Origin: Lysinibacillus sphaericus | Lineage (GTDB): Bacteria > Bacillota > Bacilli > Bacillales_A > Planococcaceae | Length of the DNA stretch: 64,000 bases | Direction: 5' to 3' | NCBI RefSeq assembly: GCF_002982115.1 | Contig: NZ_CP019980.1 | Coordinates: forward strand, 194,001-258,000 | Shown: one piece after another, positions 1-8,701 of the stretch | How the letters are laid out: each line of letters starts with the position of its first letter | Position numbering within the stretch: the first letter of the stretch is position 1 | The notes under the pieces: model-generated | What the model saw: the letters and a program-made list of their open reading frames with translations, nothing else | Told to the model about the DNA's origin: nothing | Databases searched by the model: none | Program-made: the position numbers and the translations under genes

Positions 1-40
1 CATTTCTGACAATATAGTGGGTAAGAAGGTTTCTATGAAA

Positions 41-63
41 ATATCGTTATTTCGATATATAAT
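41..63 (+). promoter_or_regulatory. Palindrome overlapping a -10-like box upstream of the aldehyde dehydrogenase
   Basis: A hairpin-capable palindrome, ATATCG-6 nt-CGATAT (41-58), runs directly into TATAAT (58-63). No good -35 is visible at 17 nt, only TATGAA at 34-39 with an 18-nt gap. The arrangement is what an operator over a promoter would look like, or an activator-dependent promoter. The start codon is about 50 nt downstream, behind AAAGGGGAG. Function is inferred only. Confidence 0.35.
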
Positions 64-114
64 TACGATTTTTCTAGATATTTTCTATTATTTTGTGTAA
101 AGGGGAGAAGTAAA

Positions 115-1635
115 ATGGTTTATGCATTTCCAAACACTGAAGGATCGGTAGTTCAATTCAAAGAAAGATACGATAATTACATTGGTGGAGAATGGACACC
201 CCCAGTGAAAGGTCAATACTTCGATAATGTCACTCCTGTTACTGGACAAGTTTTTACACAAGCAGCACGTTCCTCTGCTGAGGATATTGAACTTGCACTT
301 GATGCAGCACATGCCGCAAAAGATGCATGGGGACAAACATCCGCTACAGAGCGTGCTAACATTTTACTTAAAATTGCGGACCGTATTGAACAAAACTTAG
401 AAAAGTTAGCTGTTGCCGAAACATGGGATAACGGTAAGGCAGTACGGGAAACGTTAAATGCAGATATCCCTTTAGCCATTGATCATTTCCGTTATTTTGC
501 TGGTGCATTACGTGCACAAGAAGGCGCGCTAAGTCAAATTGATAATGATACGGTTGCTTACCATTTCCATGAGCCAATTGGGGTAGTGGGTCAAATCATT
601 CCTTGGAACTTCCCAATATTAATGGCTGTATGGAAACTAGCTCCTGCCCTTGCTGCTGGCAACTGTGTTGTGTTAAAGCCAGCAGAGCAAACACCAGTAT
701 CTATTATGGTATTAGTAGAGTTGATTGGTGATTTATTGCCACCAGGCGTACTAAACGTGGTGAACGGATTCGGTTTAGAAGCAGGAAAACCACTTGCATC
801 TAACCCTCGTATTGGCAAAATTGCCTTTACAGGTGAAACGACAACAGGTCGTTTAATTATGCAATATGCTTCTCAAAACCTTATTCCAGTTACGTTAGAA
901 TTGGGCGGAAAGTCTCCAAATATTTTCTTTGAAGATATTATGGATGAAGATGATGCCTTTTTAGATAAAGCGGTAGAGGGCTTCGTATTGTTTGCCCTGA
1001 ACCAAGGTGAAGTTTGTACATGCCCTTCACGTGCATTAATTCAAGAATCGATTTATGACAAGTTCATGGAGCGTGTATTACAACGTGTTGAAGCGATTCA
1101 AGTTGGGAATCCGTTAGATCCAAATACAATGATGGGTGCACAGGCTTCAAGTGAGCAAATGGAAAAAATTCTGTCTTACTTAGATATTGGTAAACAAGAA
1201 GGTGCACAATGTCTAATTGGAGGCGAGAAAAATAATGTAGGGGCAGGCTTTGAAAATGGCTACTACGTTAAACCAACTGTCTTCAAAGGGCACAATAAGA
1301 TGCGTATCTTCCAAGAAGAAATTTTTGGCCCAGTTGTTGCAGTGACAACATTTAAAACAAAAGAAGAGGCATTGGAAATTGCCAATGATACATTGTATGG
1401 ATTAGGTTCGGGCATTTGGACACGTGATATGAATACAGCTTATCGTTTTGGACGTGGTATTCAAGCGGGGCGTGTTTGGACAAACTGCTACCATGCATAT
1501 CCTGCACATGCAGCGTTCGGTGGCTATAAAATGTCAGGAATCGGTCGTGAGACACATAAGATGATGCTATCGCATTATCAACAAACGAAAAACTTATTAG
1601 TAAGCTATAACGAAAACAAACTTGGTTTCTTCTAA
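115..1635 (+). CDS. NAD-dependent aldehyde dehydrogenase (acetaldehyde dehydrogenase, AcoD/ExaC type)
   Basis: This is a 506-residue soluble aldehyde dehydrogenase, the usual length for the superfamily. It oxidises an aldehyde to the acid with NAD(P)+. The general-base glutamate lies in LELGGKSPN (E262) and the nucleophilic cysteine in NQGEVCTC (about C301), both at canonical positions. IPWNFP and FTGETTTGR mark the cofactor-binding domain. The sequence resembles acetaldehyde dehydrogenases of the AcoD/ExaC group used in ethanol or acetoin catabolism. The DUF779 gene 21 nt downstream supports this, because that family is typically found beside such enzymes. The ATG follows AAAGGGGAG. The exact aldehyde cannot be read from sequence. 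Confidence 0.93.
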   Translation: MVYAFPNTEGSVVQFKERYDNYIGGEWTPPVKGQYFDNVTPVTGQVFTQAARSSAEDIELALDAAHAAKDAWGQTSATERANILLKIADRIEQNLEKLAVAETWDNGKAVRETLNADIPLAIDHFRYFAGALRAQEGALSQIDNDTVAYHFHEPIGVVGQIIPWNFPILMAVWKLAPALAAGNCVVLKPAEQTPVSIMVLVELIGDLLPPGVLNVVNGFGLEAGKPLASNPRIGKIAFTGETTTGRLIMQYASQNLIPVTLELGGKSPNIFFEDIMDEDDAFLDKAVEGFVLFALNQGEVCTCPSRALIQESIYDKFMERVLQRVEAIQVGNPLDPNTMMGAQASSEQMEKILSYLDIGKQEGAQCLIGGEKNNVGAGFENGYYVKPTVFKGHNKMRIFQEEIFGPVVAVTTFKTKEEALEIANDTLYGLGSGIWTRDMNTAYRFGRGIQAGRVWTNCYHAYPAHAAFGGYKMSGIGRETHKMMLSHYQQTKNLLVSYNENKLGFF

Positions 1636-1656
1636 TTAGTAAGGAGGTGCTAACGC

Positions 1657-2019
1657 GTGGTTGAACGTGTTTTAGCAACAGAAGAAGCGCTGGCACTAAT
1701 CGAATTATTGAAGGAAAAGCATGGACCGGTTATGTTTCATCAATCAGGGGGATGCTGCGATGGCTCCTCTCCGATGTGTTATCCTGACGGTGACTTAATA
1801 TTAGGTGAGCAGGATATATGTTTAGGTAAGGTGGGGGGCACACCATTTTATATGCACAAAAACCAATATGATTATTGGAAGCATACACAAATTATTTTAG
1901 ACGTAGTTGACGGCAGAGGCGGTATGTTCTCTCTTGAAGGCGTAGAAGGTAAGCGGTTTTTAACAAGGTCTAGAGCTTTTTCGACAGAAGAGTTAAAAGA
2001 GCTAGGTTTAATCGAATAG
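1657..2019 (+). CDS. DUF779 family protein, partner of acetaldehyde dehydrogenase
   Basis: A 120-residue protein of the DUF779 family, whose function is not established. It carries a cysteine cluster in SGGCCDGSSPMC near residues 31-42 and further on a GGTPFYM motif. Those cysteines suggest metal binding or thiol chemistry, which is inference. The gene starts with GTG behind AAGGAGGTG, only 21 nt after the aldehyde dehydrogenase stop, so the two are almost certainly co-transcribed. The pair is recurrent across bacteria, so a helper role for the dehydrogenase (aldehyde delivery, redox protection or regulation) is the simplest guess. An intrinsic terminator follows at once, closing the two-gene operon. 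Confidence 0.85.
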   Translation: MVERVLATEEALALIELLKEKHGPVMFHQSGGCCDGSSPMCYPDGDLILGEQDICLGKVGGTPFYMHKNQYDYWKHTQIILDVVDGRGGMFSLEGVEGKRFLTRSRAFSTEELKELGLIE

Positions 2020-2025
2020 TTAGGG

Positions 2026-2060
2026 ACAGCGGCAAAAAGCATTTTTGTCGCTGTTTTTTT
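2026..2060 (+). terminator. Intrinsic terminator after the DUF779 gene
   Basis: ACAGCGGCAAAAA and TTTTTGTCGCTGT pair across a 3-nt loop (one G-U pair) and are followed by a T run. Confidence 0.9.
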
Positions 2061-2345
2061 ATGCTAATTTTTTTGGAAAAGAGTATGTAGACTTACGTTA
2101 GTTGTGGAATTTCGCAATAATAAATAAAGCTGTATTCGGTGTTGTAAAGTTTGAGTGAATAAGTATTTTTTTATGGTTCTTTCAATCATAATAAAGCCCC
2201 CCATTCATCGTGTATTATCGTTATTTAACCATATAATACCTAATTCTTACATTAATTTAAGTTTACTTTTTATGTTTTTTGTTACAAAATGATTGAATCT
2301 TTACAACAGAATATTACGTAAATAGTGAAAAGGAGTGTGCGGAAG
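2061..2345. other. AT-rich intergenic stretch, no gene seen
   Basis: About 285 bases after the terminator hold no convincing reading frame, RNA or strong promoter. The only clear element is the ribosome binding site AAAAGGAGTG at 2328-2337 for the decayed gene that follows. Confidence 0.5.
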
Positions 2346-2711
2346 ATGGATATTGTTATAATTGAAAACCAATTTACACAAACGGTAGAGGCTGTATCGA
2401 AGGTTGCAGGAAGGGCAGTTGATCGCAAAATTATCTTTGCTATTGCCAGCACATATGTTGCAGCAGGGAAAATGTTTGATACAGAAAAGTTTAAAGCTAC
2501 TATAGAAGAAATGAAGAGTCAAACATCGTGGATGTCGCCATTGCGTACATCAATCGGGTAGCAAATATGATGGAGCAAGATCGTACGGAGCAAGCAGTAA
2601 ATACGCTATTGAAAAACGAAAAGATATAATGGAGGAATGCCAACTTATCCAGATTGTTATCACATTATTGAAGAAATGAAGGATCGTCATCCAATTACAT
2701 GTCTTACATGA
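2346..2711 (+). pseudogene. Decayed DUF4003-like gene (frameshifted or internally deleted)
   Basis: The intact part is 71 residues from an ATG at 2346 with a good AAAAGGAGTG site. It contains VDRKIIFAIASTYV and KMFDTEKF, which resemble the N-terminus of DUF4003 proteins, normally around 300 residues. The frame stops at 2561. Downstream pieces in other frames still look protein-like: VDVAIAYINRV near 2532, then YHIIEEMKDRHP near 2660, resembling a later part of the family. This suggests several frameshifts plus an internal deletion. The family assignment is from memory of its pattern; the function of DUF4003 is unknown. Confidence 0.45.
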
Positions 2712-2755
2712 TAGATGTTAAAGTTAAGCAAGGTTGGAGTGTAAAATAATTAAAT

Positions 2756-3100
2756 ATGAATAAATTATTATTGAATACTACAAATAACGAAGAATTAGAA
2801 AAACTACTACTCATAAATGTAATAGGTTTAATTGAGGCGTTAAAAAAAGATTTATTAACAATCGAAGAAACTGAAAAAGTTTTATTTAACCCTTATACTA
2901 TGGATTTATTACAGTCTAAAGGAATTTCAAAAGAAATATTAGAAATTATTCATCTAGGCACTGAATTAGAAGATATAGTGAGTCTAATGCCTGAAAAATT
3001 ATTTGAAAGTTTAAGCGAAATTGAATATGAAAGTATTGCTCAATTAGAACAAAGAAAAGCATATAAATTTCGAAATAAAGTTATTGAATCAATAAATTGA
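2756..3100 (+). CDS. DUF3969-like small protein
   Basis: A 114-residue acidic, mostly helical protein without signal peptide or membrane segment. The motif NVIGLIEALKKDLLTIEE followed by FNPYTMDLL resembles the DUF3969 family of Firmicutes, whose function is unknown. The ATG at 2756 has no strong ribosome binding site: GGTTGGAGTG lies about 15 nt upstream. It is AT-richer than its neighbours, as often seen in accessory genes. A terminator follows at 3153. Confidence 0.65.
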   Translation: MNKLLLNTTNNEELEKLLLINVIGLIEALKKDLLTIEETEKVLFNPYTMDLLQSKGISKEILEIIHLGTELEDIVSLMPEKLFESLSEIEYESIAQLEQRKAYKFRNKVIESIN

Positions 3101-3152
3101 TTCATTGGATTTTAAGTAGTAGTAGAAAGAGGACAATGTGTACTTCTCTAGA

Positions 3153-3191
3153 GCAGCTCGTTTTATCATGCTAAACGAGCTGCCTTTTTTT
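3153..3191 (+). terminator. Intrinsic terminator after the DUF3969-like gene
   Basis: GCAGCTCGTTT pairs with AAACGAGCTGC across a 9-nt loop, followed by a T7 run. Confidence 0.88.
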
Positions 3192-3221
3192 ATACTGTGT
3201 TATACAAAGATTAATTTTCAA

Positions 3222-3473
3222 ATGAATAAAGGTCAACTTCAGCAAATTATTGATTTGTCTCATGAATTAAAGGGAATGAAGTTATTGAAGTGGCATCAAG
3301 AATTTGTGTTGTTTATGGCGGTTCAAATGGCTATTTATGATATGGCTAAAGTGCAACAATCATTATCTATGGCAATTATGTCATCTATTGAATTACTAAT
3401 TCAGGCACAACAGGCGGCGATGATATCCGCCATGACCGCAGCAGCAGTAGCGTCAAATTCCAGCACTTCATGA
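3222..3473 (+). CDS. Uncertain small hypothetical protein
   Basis: An open frame of 83 residues from ATG 3222. The frame stays open upstream to 3138, but that part overlaps the preceding terminator, so a start there is unlikely. No ribosome binding site is visible at 3222. The product would be helical, with a hydrophobic, methionine- and alanine-rich second half and no recognised domain. The stop lies 40 nt before the next gene. I do not recognise it; it could be a real small gene or a chance frame. Confidence 0.3.
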   Translation: MNKGQLQQIIDLSHELKGMKLLKWHQEFVLFMAVQMAIYDMAKVQQSLSMAIMSSIELLIQAQQAAMISAMTAAAVASNSSTS

Positions 3474-3513
3474 TAAACTAAAGAGGAACAGAATATTCGG
3501 AGGTGTATTGAAA

Positions 3514-4941
3514 ATGAACGAAACAAAGCTTTGGATAAATGGACAATGGCAAGAAGCGAAGGAAACCTATGAATTAACTTCGCCTTATAACGGTGAGATT
3601 ATTGCAAAGGTTGCCAAGGCATCTGTTTCAGATGTTGAGCAAGCAATTGAAGGTGCCCAAAATGCTTTTCTTTCATTTAAACAAACTACTGCATACGACC
3701 GTGCCGAAATTTTATATAAAGTAGTCGACATTATGCGACGTCGAAAAGACGAATTGGCCGAAATTTTAGCACAAGAGGCGGGTAAACCTATTTCAGCAGG
3801 TTTACCTGAAATAGAACGCACGATTGCAACCTATCAGTTTGCAGCCGAAGGAGCGAAACAGGTGAAAGGGGAAACGGTACCGATGGATGCTGCGCCTGGA
3901 GCTGGCGACCGCATTGGCTGGACAAAACGTGAGCCATTAGGCGTTATTTCTGCCATTACACCGTTTAACTTTCCTTTTAATTTAGTTGCGCATAAATTGG
4001 GACCTGCCTTTGCTGTGGGGAATACGGTCGTGTTAAAGCCCGCAACCCAAACACCGCTCAGTGCAATTGTAATGGCGGAAATATTTAAAGAAGCAGGATT
4101 ACCAGATGGTGCTCTACAAATCGTTACGGGTAGTGGTGGTGAGCTAAGTGACACGCTTGTGACTCATCCATTCGTGAAAAAAGTGACCTTCACTGGAAGT
4201 GGTAAGGTTGGATTAGGCATAAAAGAAAAAGTAGGCTTGCGCAAAGTAACGTTAGAGCTAGGCTCAAATGCGGCGGTGATTGTTGAGCCATCGACCCCTA
4301 TTGAAAAAATTGTCGCGCGTTGTGTTAGCGGAGCGTTTAGCTTTGCAGGACAAGTGTGTATTTCGCTTCAGCGTATTTATGTACATGCCTCGATTGTTGA
4401 TGCTTTTACAAAAGCATTTGTAGCTCAAACGGAAAAGTTAGTTGTCGGTGATCCACTCGATAAAAATACAGATGTCAGTGCCATGATTAATCCGAATGAA
4501 GTTAGTCGTATTCATTCATGGATTGAGGAAGCGAAGGCTCAAGGTGCAGTGGTTGCTACGGGTGGAACATTTACTGAACGTACATTAACGCCAACAGTAA
4601 TGACAAACGTGACTGCCGATATGAAAATTGTTTGTCAGGAAACATTCGCGCCAATCGTGTCAATTGTTTCATATGAAACATTAGACGACGCAATTCGACT
4701 AGTGAATGAGTCGGAACTTGGCTTAAATGCAGGAATTTTTACGAATGTCTTGCCAGATGCATTACGTGCAGCTGATGAATTACAAGCAGGTGCTGTTATT
4801 ATTAATGATATTCCAACATTCCGAGTCGATAATATGCCATATGGCGGTGTGAAAATGAGTGGCTACGGTCGAGAGGGTATTAAATGGGCGATTGAAGAAA
4901 TGACGGATATGAAGTTTATAACGATGAAAAAATCATTCTAA
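3514..4941 (+). CDS. Aldehyde dehydrogenase family protein (lactaldehyde/GapN-like group)
   Basis: A 475-residue NAD(P)-dependent aldehyde dehydrogenase. The cofactor-binding segment TPFNFPFN, the glutamate in LELGSNAA and the nucleophilic cysteine in FAGQVCIS (about C282) are all present. ELGSN in place of the usual ELGGK places it in the group with lactaldehyde, phosphonoacetaldehyde and GapN-like enzymes rather than with the enzyme at 115. A TTG at 3508 is in frame, but it sits almost on the GGAGGTG site, so ATG 3514 is the better start. It stands alone between two small genes and a thioesterase, so its substrate is not indicated. Confidence 0.88.
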   Translation: MNETKLWINGQWQEAKETYELTSPYNGEIIAKVAKASVSDVEQAIEGAQNAFLSFKQTTAYDRAEILYKVVDIMRRRKDELAEILAQEAGKPISAGLPEIERTIATYQFAAEGAKQVKGETVPMDAAPGAGDRIGWTKREPLGVISAITPFNFPFNLVAHKLGPAFAVGNTVVLKPATQTPLSAIVMAEIFKEAGLPDGALQIVTGSGGELSDTLVTHPFVKKVTFTGSGKVGLGIKEKVGLRKVTLELGSNAAVIVEPSTPIEKIVARCVSGAFSFAGQVCISLQRIYVHASIVDAFTKAFVAQTEKLVVGDPLDKNTDVSAMINPNEVSRIHSWIEEAKAQGAVVATGGTFTERTLTPTVMTNVTADMKIVCQETFAPIVSIVSYETLDDAIRLVNESELGLNAGIFTNVLPDALRAADELQAGAVIINDIPTFRVDNMPYGGVKMSGYGREGIKWAIEEMTDMKFITMKKSF

Positions 4942-5010
4942 ATTTGCATCCATTCTTTTTCTACGATACGATGACGAAAGGACATTACATGAAAGGAAGT
5001 AACTAGAACT

Positions 5011-5490
5011 ATGACAACCAATGCTGTACCCATGAGCCAATCACGTACGGTTCAGACGCGTCTCGTATTACCACCGGATACTAATAATCATAATTCCATT
5101 TTTGGTGGAAGAGTATTAGCTTATATTGATGAAATTGCGGCAATTACAGCGATGAAGCATGCAAAAGGGCATGTTGTCACGGCCTCCATTGATTCTGTTG
5201 ATTTTTTATCAGCAGCGCATGTGGGTGATATTCTTGAAATTGAAAGTATTGTGTCATCTACAGGACGTTCATCTATGGAAGTCTATGTCCGTGTTATTTC
5301 TCGTAACATTGAGACGGGTGAAGAAAAATTAACAACCGAATCATTTGTAACGATGGTTGCAGTAGATGATGATGGTAAACCGAAGGCTGTTCCTGCTATT
5401 TTCCCAGAAACGGATGCAGAAAAACGGTTGTTTGAAACAGGTCCGGCTCGACGAGAGCATCGCAAGCAAAAACGTGCTTTGGCACATTAA
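5011..5490 (+). CDS. ykhA: Acyl-CoA thioesterase, hotdog fold (YkhA/BACH type)
   Basis: A 159-residue single-hotdog acyl-CoA hydrolase, releasing fatty acid and CoA. PPDTNNHNSIFGGRVLAYIDE near residues 22-42 is the diagnostic segment, with the catalytic asparagine/aspartate region and the FGG turn. VDSVDFL-like and SFVTMVAVD strands complete the fold. Length matches the B. subtilis YkhA group. The ATG follows GAAAGGAAG. A terminator lies directly after the stop, so the gene is monocistronic or ends a transcript. Confidence 0.88.
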   Translation: MTTNAVPMSQSRTVQTRLVLPPDTNNHNSIFGGRVLAYIDEIAAITAMKHAKGHVVTASIDSVDFLSAAHVGDILEIESIVSSTGRSSMEVYVRVISRNIETGEEKLTTESFVTMVAVDDDGKPKAVPAIFPETDAEKRLFETGPARREHRKQKRALAH

Positions 5491-5494
5491 AACG

Positions 5495-5533
5495 AAAAGG
5501 AAATTGATACGATGTGATCAATTTCCTTTTTTT
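5495..5533. terminator. Terminator between two convergent genes
   Basis: AAAAGGAAATTGAT pairs with ATCAATTTCCTTTT across an 8-nt loop. T runs on one strand and A runs on the other let it serve both the thioesterase (+) and hemAT (-). Confidence 0.9.
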
Positions 5534-5539
5534 GTTGTG

Positions 5540-6850
5540 TTATATGTTTAATTCATTTACAACATTAATGAGTGAGTCAGAAGAAGAGGAGACGAGTGTT
5601 GCCCCTTGCGATAGCTCTGTAATTAAATTTGAAATGGCTGAAATATCCTTAGCCGTGTTTACATATTGTTGTTGAATACCTGATACTGCTTCAGCAATAT
5701 CATTAAATGATTTCGAGAGGCTTGTTTGTGTATCAACGCTATGTTGGATTTTTTGATCCACATTGATAACTGAATTCGCCATTGTTGAAATATTACTTTC
5801 TGTTTCTTTTATCAGGTGTGACACGTTTTGCACAGCGCTTTTTGTTTCTTCTGCAAGCTTGCGGACTTCCTCTGCTACAACAGCAAAGCCTTTGCCATGC
5901 TCACCAGCACGAGCGGCTTCAATGGAAGCATTCAGTGCTAATAAATTTGTTTGGTCTGCAATACCTGTAACAAGTCCAACAATTTCAGAGATTTTTTGAG
6001 ACGACGTACGCAATTGGTTCATCGTTACTTCAAGGCCATTAACACTTTGCAAAATAACATGTATTAAGTCATTTTGTTCTTGTAATTGCTGCTGTCCGCG
6101 TTTAGATTTGTCTTGTGTATCGGCAACGAAGTTCAAACCTTGTTTAGTGGCTACTGCAATATCATCCGTTTGAGAGGAGATGACTAAAAGGGAAGCGGCT
6201 GTTTCTTCGCTGATTGCATTTAACTCTTCTGCCGTACTTTGAATTGTAGTAACAAGTGCGTGCTTCGTTTTATCTGCAACGCTACGAATGCGTTCTTCTT
6301 CTTTTTCATAAGCCTCAATCACAAGTTGTTGTTCAAAGTTAATAAGTTTACAAAAGGCATTGATGGCACGGATAGCGTCATGCTTTGAAATATCTAAATC
6401 ATTCGTAAAGTTTGTAAAAGTCGAAGTTAATGATTGGAATGAAGCGATATACCACTTTGATTGGAGCCCAATTCGAACATGTGTCTCAGCGATTGCCTTT
6501 CTTTCTTTAATGTAGTCGTCATTAATACGACTTTCGAACATATCACTTAGATGCTTATGTAAAGTAACTTTTAAACGGTCGATTTGTGATGTTCTGTTAA
6601 TAATATCTAATAAATTTTGGCTTAAGCTAATCGCTGCATAAAATTGATCGACCATTTCAGGAATAACATTTTTCACTAATGGCTGCAATTGTTTAATGAT
6701 GGCTAAATCTTCAGTAGTTAAGTCTAATAGTTGTAATTGTTTTTGTAACTTAGGATGATTAGAAACATCTAATTGTACTTGTTGTATAAACGCTTCTGGT
6801 GTTAGTGTAATTGAATAACCATAATTGTTCTTTTTTGAAAACCAACTCAT
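5540..6850 (-). CDS. hemAT: HemAT-type globin-coupled oxygen sensor / chemotaxis transducer
   Basis: A soluble chemoreceptor that binds O2 through haem and signals to CheA. The first 180 or so residues form a globin-coupled sensor domain. The proximal haem histidine is in ETHVRIGLQ (about H124, as in HemAT of B. subtilis). The C-terminal half is a methyl-accepting signalling domain with the conserved hairpin tip [15 protein letters not shown]. No membrane segment is present. Two starts are possible: ATG 6865, with only AAAGA upstream, and ATG 6850, with GGAG 9 nt upstream. I prefer 6850 (436 residues). It is a lone gene, convergent with the thioesterase. Confidence 0.9.
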   Translation of the reverse strand: MSWFSKKNNYGYSITLTPEAFIQQVQLDVSNHPKLQKQLQLLDLTTEDLAIIKQLQPLVKNVIPEMVDQFYAAISLSQNLLDIINRTSQIDRLKVTLHKHLSDMFESRINDDYIKERKAIAETHVRIGLQSKWYIASFQSLTSTFTNFTNDLDISKHDAIRAINAFCKLINFEQQLVIEAYEKEEERIRSVADKTKHALVTTIQSTAEELNAISEETAASLLVISSQTDDIAVATKQGLNFVADTQDKSKRGQQQLQEQNDLIHVILQSVNGLEVTMNQLRTSSQKISEIVGLVTGIADQTNLLALNASIEAARAGEHGKGFAVVAEEVRKLAEETKSAVQNVSHLIKETESNISTMANSVINVDQKIQHSVDTQTSLSKSFNDIAEAVSGIQQQYVNTAKDISAISNLITELSQGATLVSSSSDSLINVVNELNI

Positions 6851-6865
6851 TGTTGTCTGCTCCAT

Positions 6866-7170
6866 TCTTTATAAATCCATAATAATATAGGTATCGAAGA
6901 CGCTTTGTGTATATATTGTTAGGTTTGTAAATTTGGTGAATATATGGTATTTAATCTATTCTACTATTTTTTGTAGTGTATTTGGTTAAAAATTTCGTTT
7001 ATTTCTATAATTTTTCACATTCTTGGCGGACATATTTCAGATTTACCTTTAAGCATTAGCGTTTCGCTCATAAAGCGTAATTTGAATTTCATTTAGGAAA
7101 CATGTAAAATACGAACTGTTTAGCGTAACAAAAAATGTATGTGAAAGAAATCGTATTGAGGAGGTATTAC
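6866..7170. other. Divergent intergenic region between hemAT and a small membrane protein gene
   Basis: About 300 AT-rich bases that must hold the promoters of both flanking genes. I looked for a sigma-D type box for hemAT and found only a poor match (CGATAC on the minus strand). Small inverted repeats around AGCGTTTCGCT near 7048-7058 are visible. Nothing else can be supported. Confidence 0.4.
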
Positions 7171-7380
7171 ATGGAGAAGAAGCGTTTTAAGTTTGTGATT
7201 CCTGTGATGGTAATTGTAGCAATTGGATCTGTTTATATGTTAACGAACTATTATGCAGAGGTACCTGACTTAAACCAACTATTAATAACGATTTGTGCAA
7301 CACTAATATCGGGCGTACTGGCATACTTTTTATTCCCGCAGCAAGGTGAAAATAAAGTAGATGATCGAGGTCCCTATTAA
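7171..7380 (+). CDS. Small two-helix membrane protein, unknown function
   Basis: A 69-residue protein with a basic N-terminus (MEKKRFKF) and two hydrophobic segments, about residues 8-26 and 36-55, ending in a polar tail. The ATG at 7171 has an excellent GAGGAGG site 6 nt upstream, so it is chosen over an in-frame ATG at 7135. It has no recognised domain. It is likely a small integral membrane protein; its role is unknown. Confidence 0.6.
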   Translation: MEKKRFKFVIPVMVIVAIGSVYMLTNYYAEVPDLNQLLITICATLISGVLAYFLFPQQGENKVDDRGPY

Positions 7381-7435
7381 TTATAGTGGAGACATTTAAA
7401 TGTTCCCCAAGTAAAACCAACTATTTTTTTAAATT

Positions 7436-7544
7436 AAAAATCCGCGTTTCGCCTTCTATGGGTAAAGTATGAGTTGCAACATGTACGAATGTAAGATGTT
7501 GTTCCTCATGTCTATTTTCCCTAGAGAGCTATGCGCGGATTTTG
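7436..7544. repeat. Long nested inverted repeat (109 nt), probably bidirectional terminator
   Basis: AAAATCCGCG (7437-7446) pairs with CGCGGATTTT (7534-7543). Inside, CTATGGG (7456-7462) faces CCCTAG (7519-7524), ATGAG (7469-7473) faces CTCAT (7505-7509), and CAACAT (7477-7482) faces ATGTTG (7496-7501). The whole is one long imperfect hairpin with T-rich exits on both strands. It lies 35 nt beyond the corA stop and 55 nt beyond the small membrane protein gene. Confidence 0.75.
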
Positions 7545-7578
7545 TTTTTCAAAAAAATTGTTTTGTTACTGCTTTAAG

Positions 7579-8541
7579 TTACGGTTTAAACAATTTGAAC
7601 CAGCCTTTATATTTGAAAAATACCAACATAAATAGCCCAATCAATAGCATAATACCGAGAACGATAAAGTAGCTGTAACGGCCATGTAGTTCAGGCATAT
7701 TATCAAAATTCATGCCATAAACTCCTGCTATAAATGTTAATGGAATGAAAATGGTGGAGACAATTGTAAGCATCATCATAATGCCATTCATTCGGCTAGA
7801 GTTCATAGCCATATAGCTATCACGCATATCTGCGGTCAGCTCACGATTAGATTCGACCATTTCCGTAAGTTTGACTAAATGGTCGTGAATATCCCCAAAG
7901 TAGGCTCTTTCTGATTTTTTTAGGGCAAAGCGATAAGAATTAAGTATTCGGTATAATAGGTCGCGCATTGGTAAAATGGTGCGCCGTAAATGGAGTAAAT
8001 CACTGCGGAATTCAAAAACAATTTGCATCGCATTTACATTACTTTGATAAGTTAATTCATCTTCAAGCGCATTCAAATGGTCCTCAATTTTATAGACGAG
8101 AGGGAAATAACTATCAACTATTTTATCAATCGTTTGATAGGTAAGGAAAAAAGTACCGCGTTCCCAATATTTCGGTTGCTCTTCTAAAAGCTTCTGTACT
8201 TTATCGATTTCAGGTGCTTCATTTTTGTGGAATGTCACAATAAAATGATCGGAAACGAAAATATTTAATTCCTCAGCAATTAACGTTTCTTCATTCAGTT
8301 TATGAATAACGAAAAAGTGATAGTCTTCATAAAAATCCAACTTTGGTCGTTGTAAACGCATTAAGCAGTCTTCAATCGCAAGCGGATGAAAGTGGAAAAA
8401 TGTATCAAGCAATAGTTCTTCTTCAGTAGTTGGGCAACTAAAATCTACCCAATACCATTCGTAATGGTTTTGCTTAATGTTTTCAAGTGGAAAGTCCTTT
8501 ATTAATTGTTGATCTTTCGTCATGGCCATCGTGCGAATCAC
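7579..8541 (-). CDS. corA: CorA-type magnesium transport protein
   Basis: A 320-residue CorA-family divalent cation channel (Mg2+, possibly Co2+/Ni2+). The large N-terminal cytoplasmic domain precedes two C-terminal membrane helices. The signature YGMN follows the first helix (FIPLTFIAGVYGMNF), and the protein ends with a lysine-rich tail, all as expected for a pentameric CorA. GTG 8550 overlaps the GAGGTG ribosome binding site. GTG 8541, 6 nt downstream of that site, is the better start. No M-box Mg riboswitch was recognised in its 160-nt upstream region. Confidence 0.92.
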   Translation of the reverse strand: MIRTMAMTKDQQLIKDFPLENIKQNHYEWYWVDFSCPTTEEELLLDTFFHFHPLAIEDCLMRLQRPKLDFYEDYHFFVIHKLNEETLIAEELNIFVSDHFIVTFHKNEAPEIDKVQKLLEEQPKYWERGTFFLTYQTIDKIVDSYFPLVYKIEDHLNALEDELTYQSNVNAMQIVFEFRSDLLHLRRTILPMRDLLYRILNSYRFALKKSERAYFGDIHDHLVKLTEMVESNRELTADMRDSYMAMNSSRMNGIMMMLTIVSTIFIPLTFIAGVYGMNFDNMPELHGRYSYFIVLGIMLLIGLFMLVFFKYKGWFKLFKP

Positions 8542-8701
8542 GGCATTCACCTCAAATCTGTTTATCTCATTTTAAATAAGCACGAAGTCTCCCTTCAAAG
8601 CGTGAGAAGTAAAAGAGGACATGGGAAACGTCAGATCAAATACCCGTAGTACTTATAGTACACCACTAAGTTGCTAGGATGCATCAGGAAGGGATGGAAC
8701 C

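Noticed and set aside
3138..3221. Longer form of the small frame at 3222
   Set aside because: The extension overlaps a strong terminator hairpin and has no ribosome binding site.
6866..6960. Sigma-D promoter for hemAT
   Set aside because: Only a poor -10-like CGATAC without a TAAA box at the right distance.
8551..8701. Possible M-box magnesium riboswitch upstream of corA
   Set aside because: The conserved M-box blocks are not present in the minus-strand leader, and no clear terminator precedes corA.
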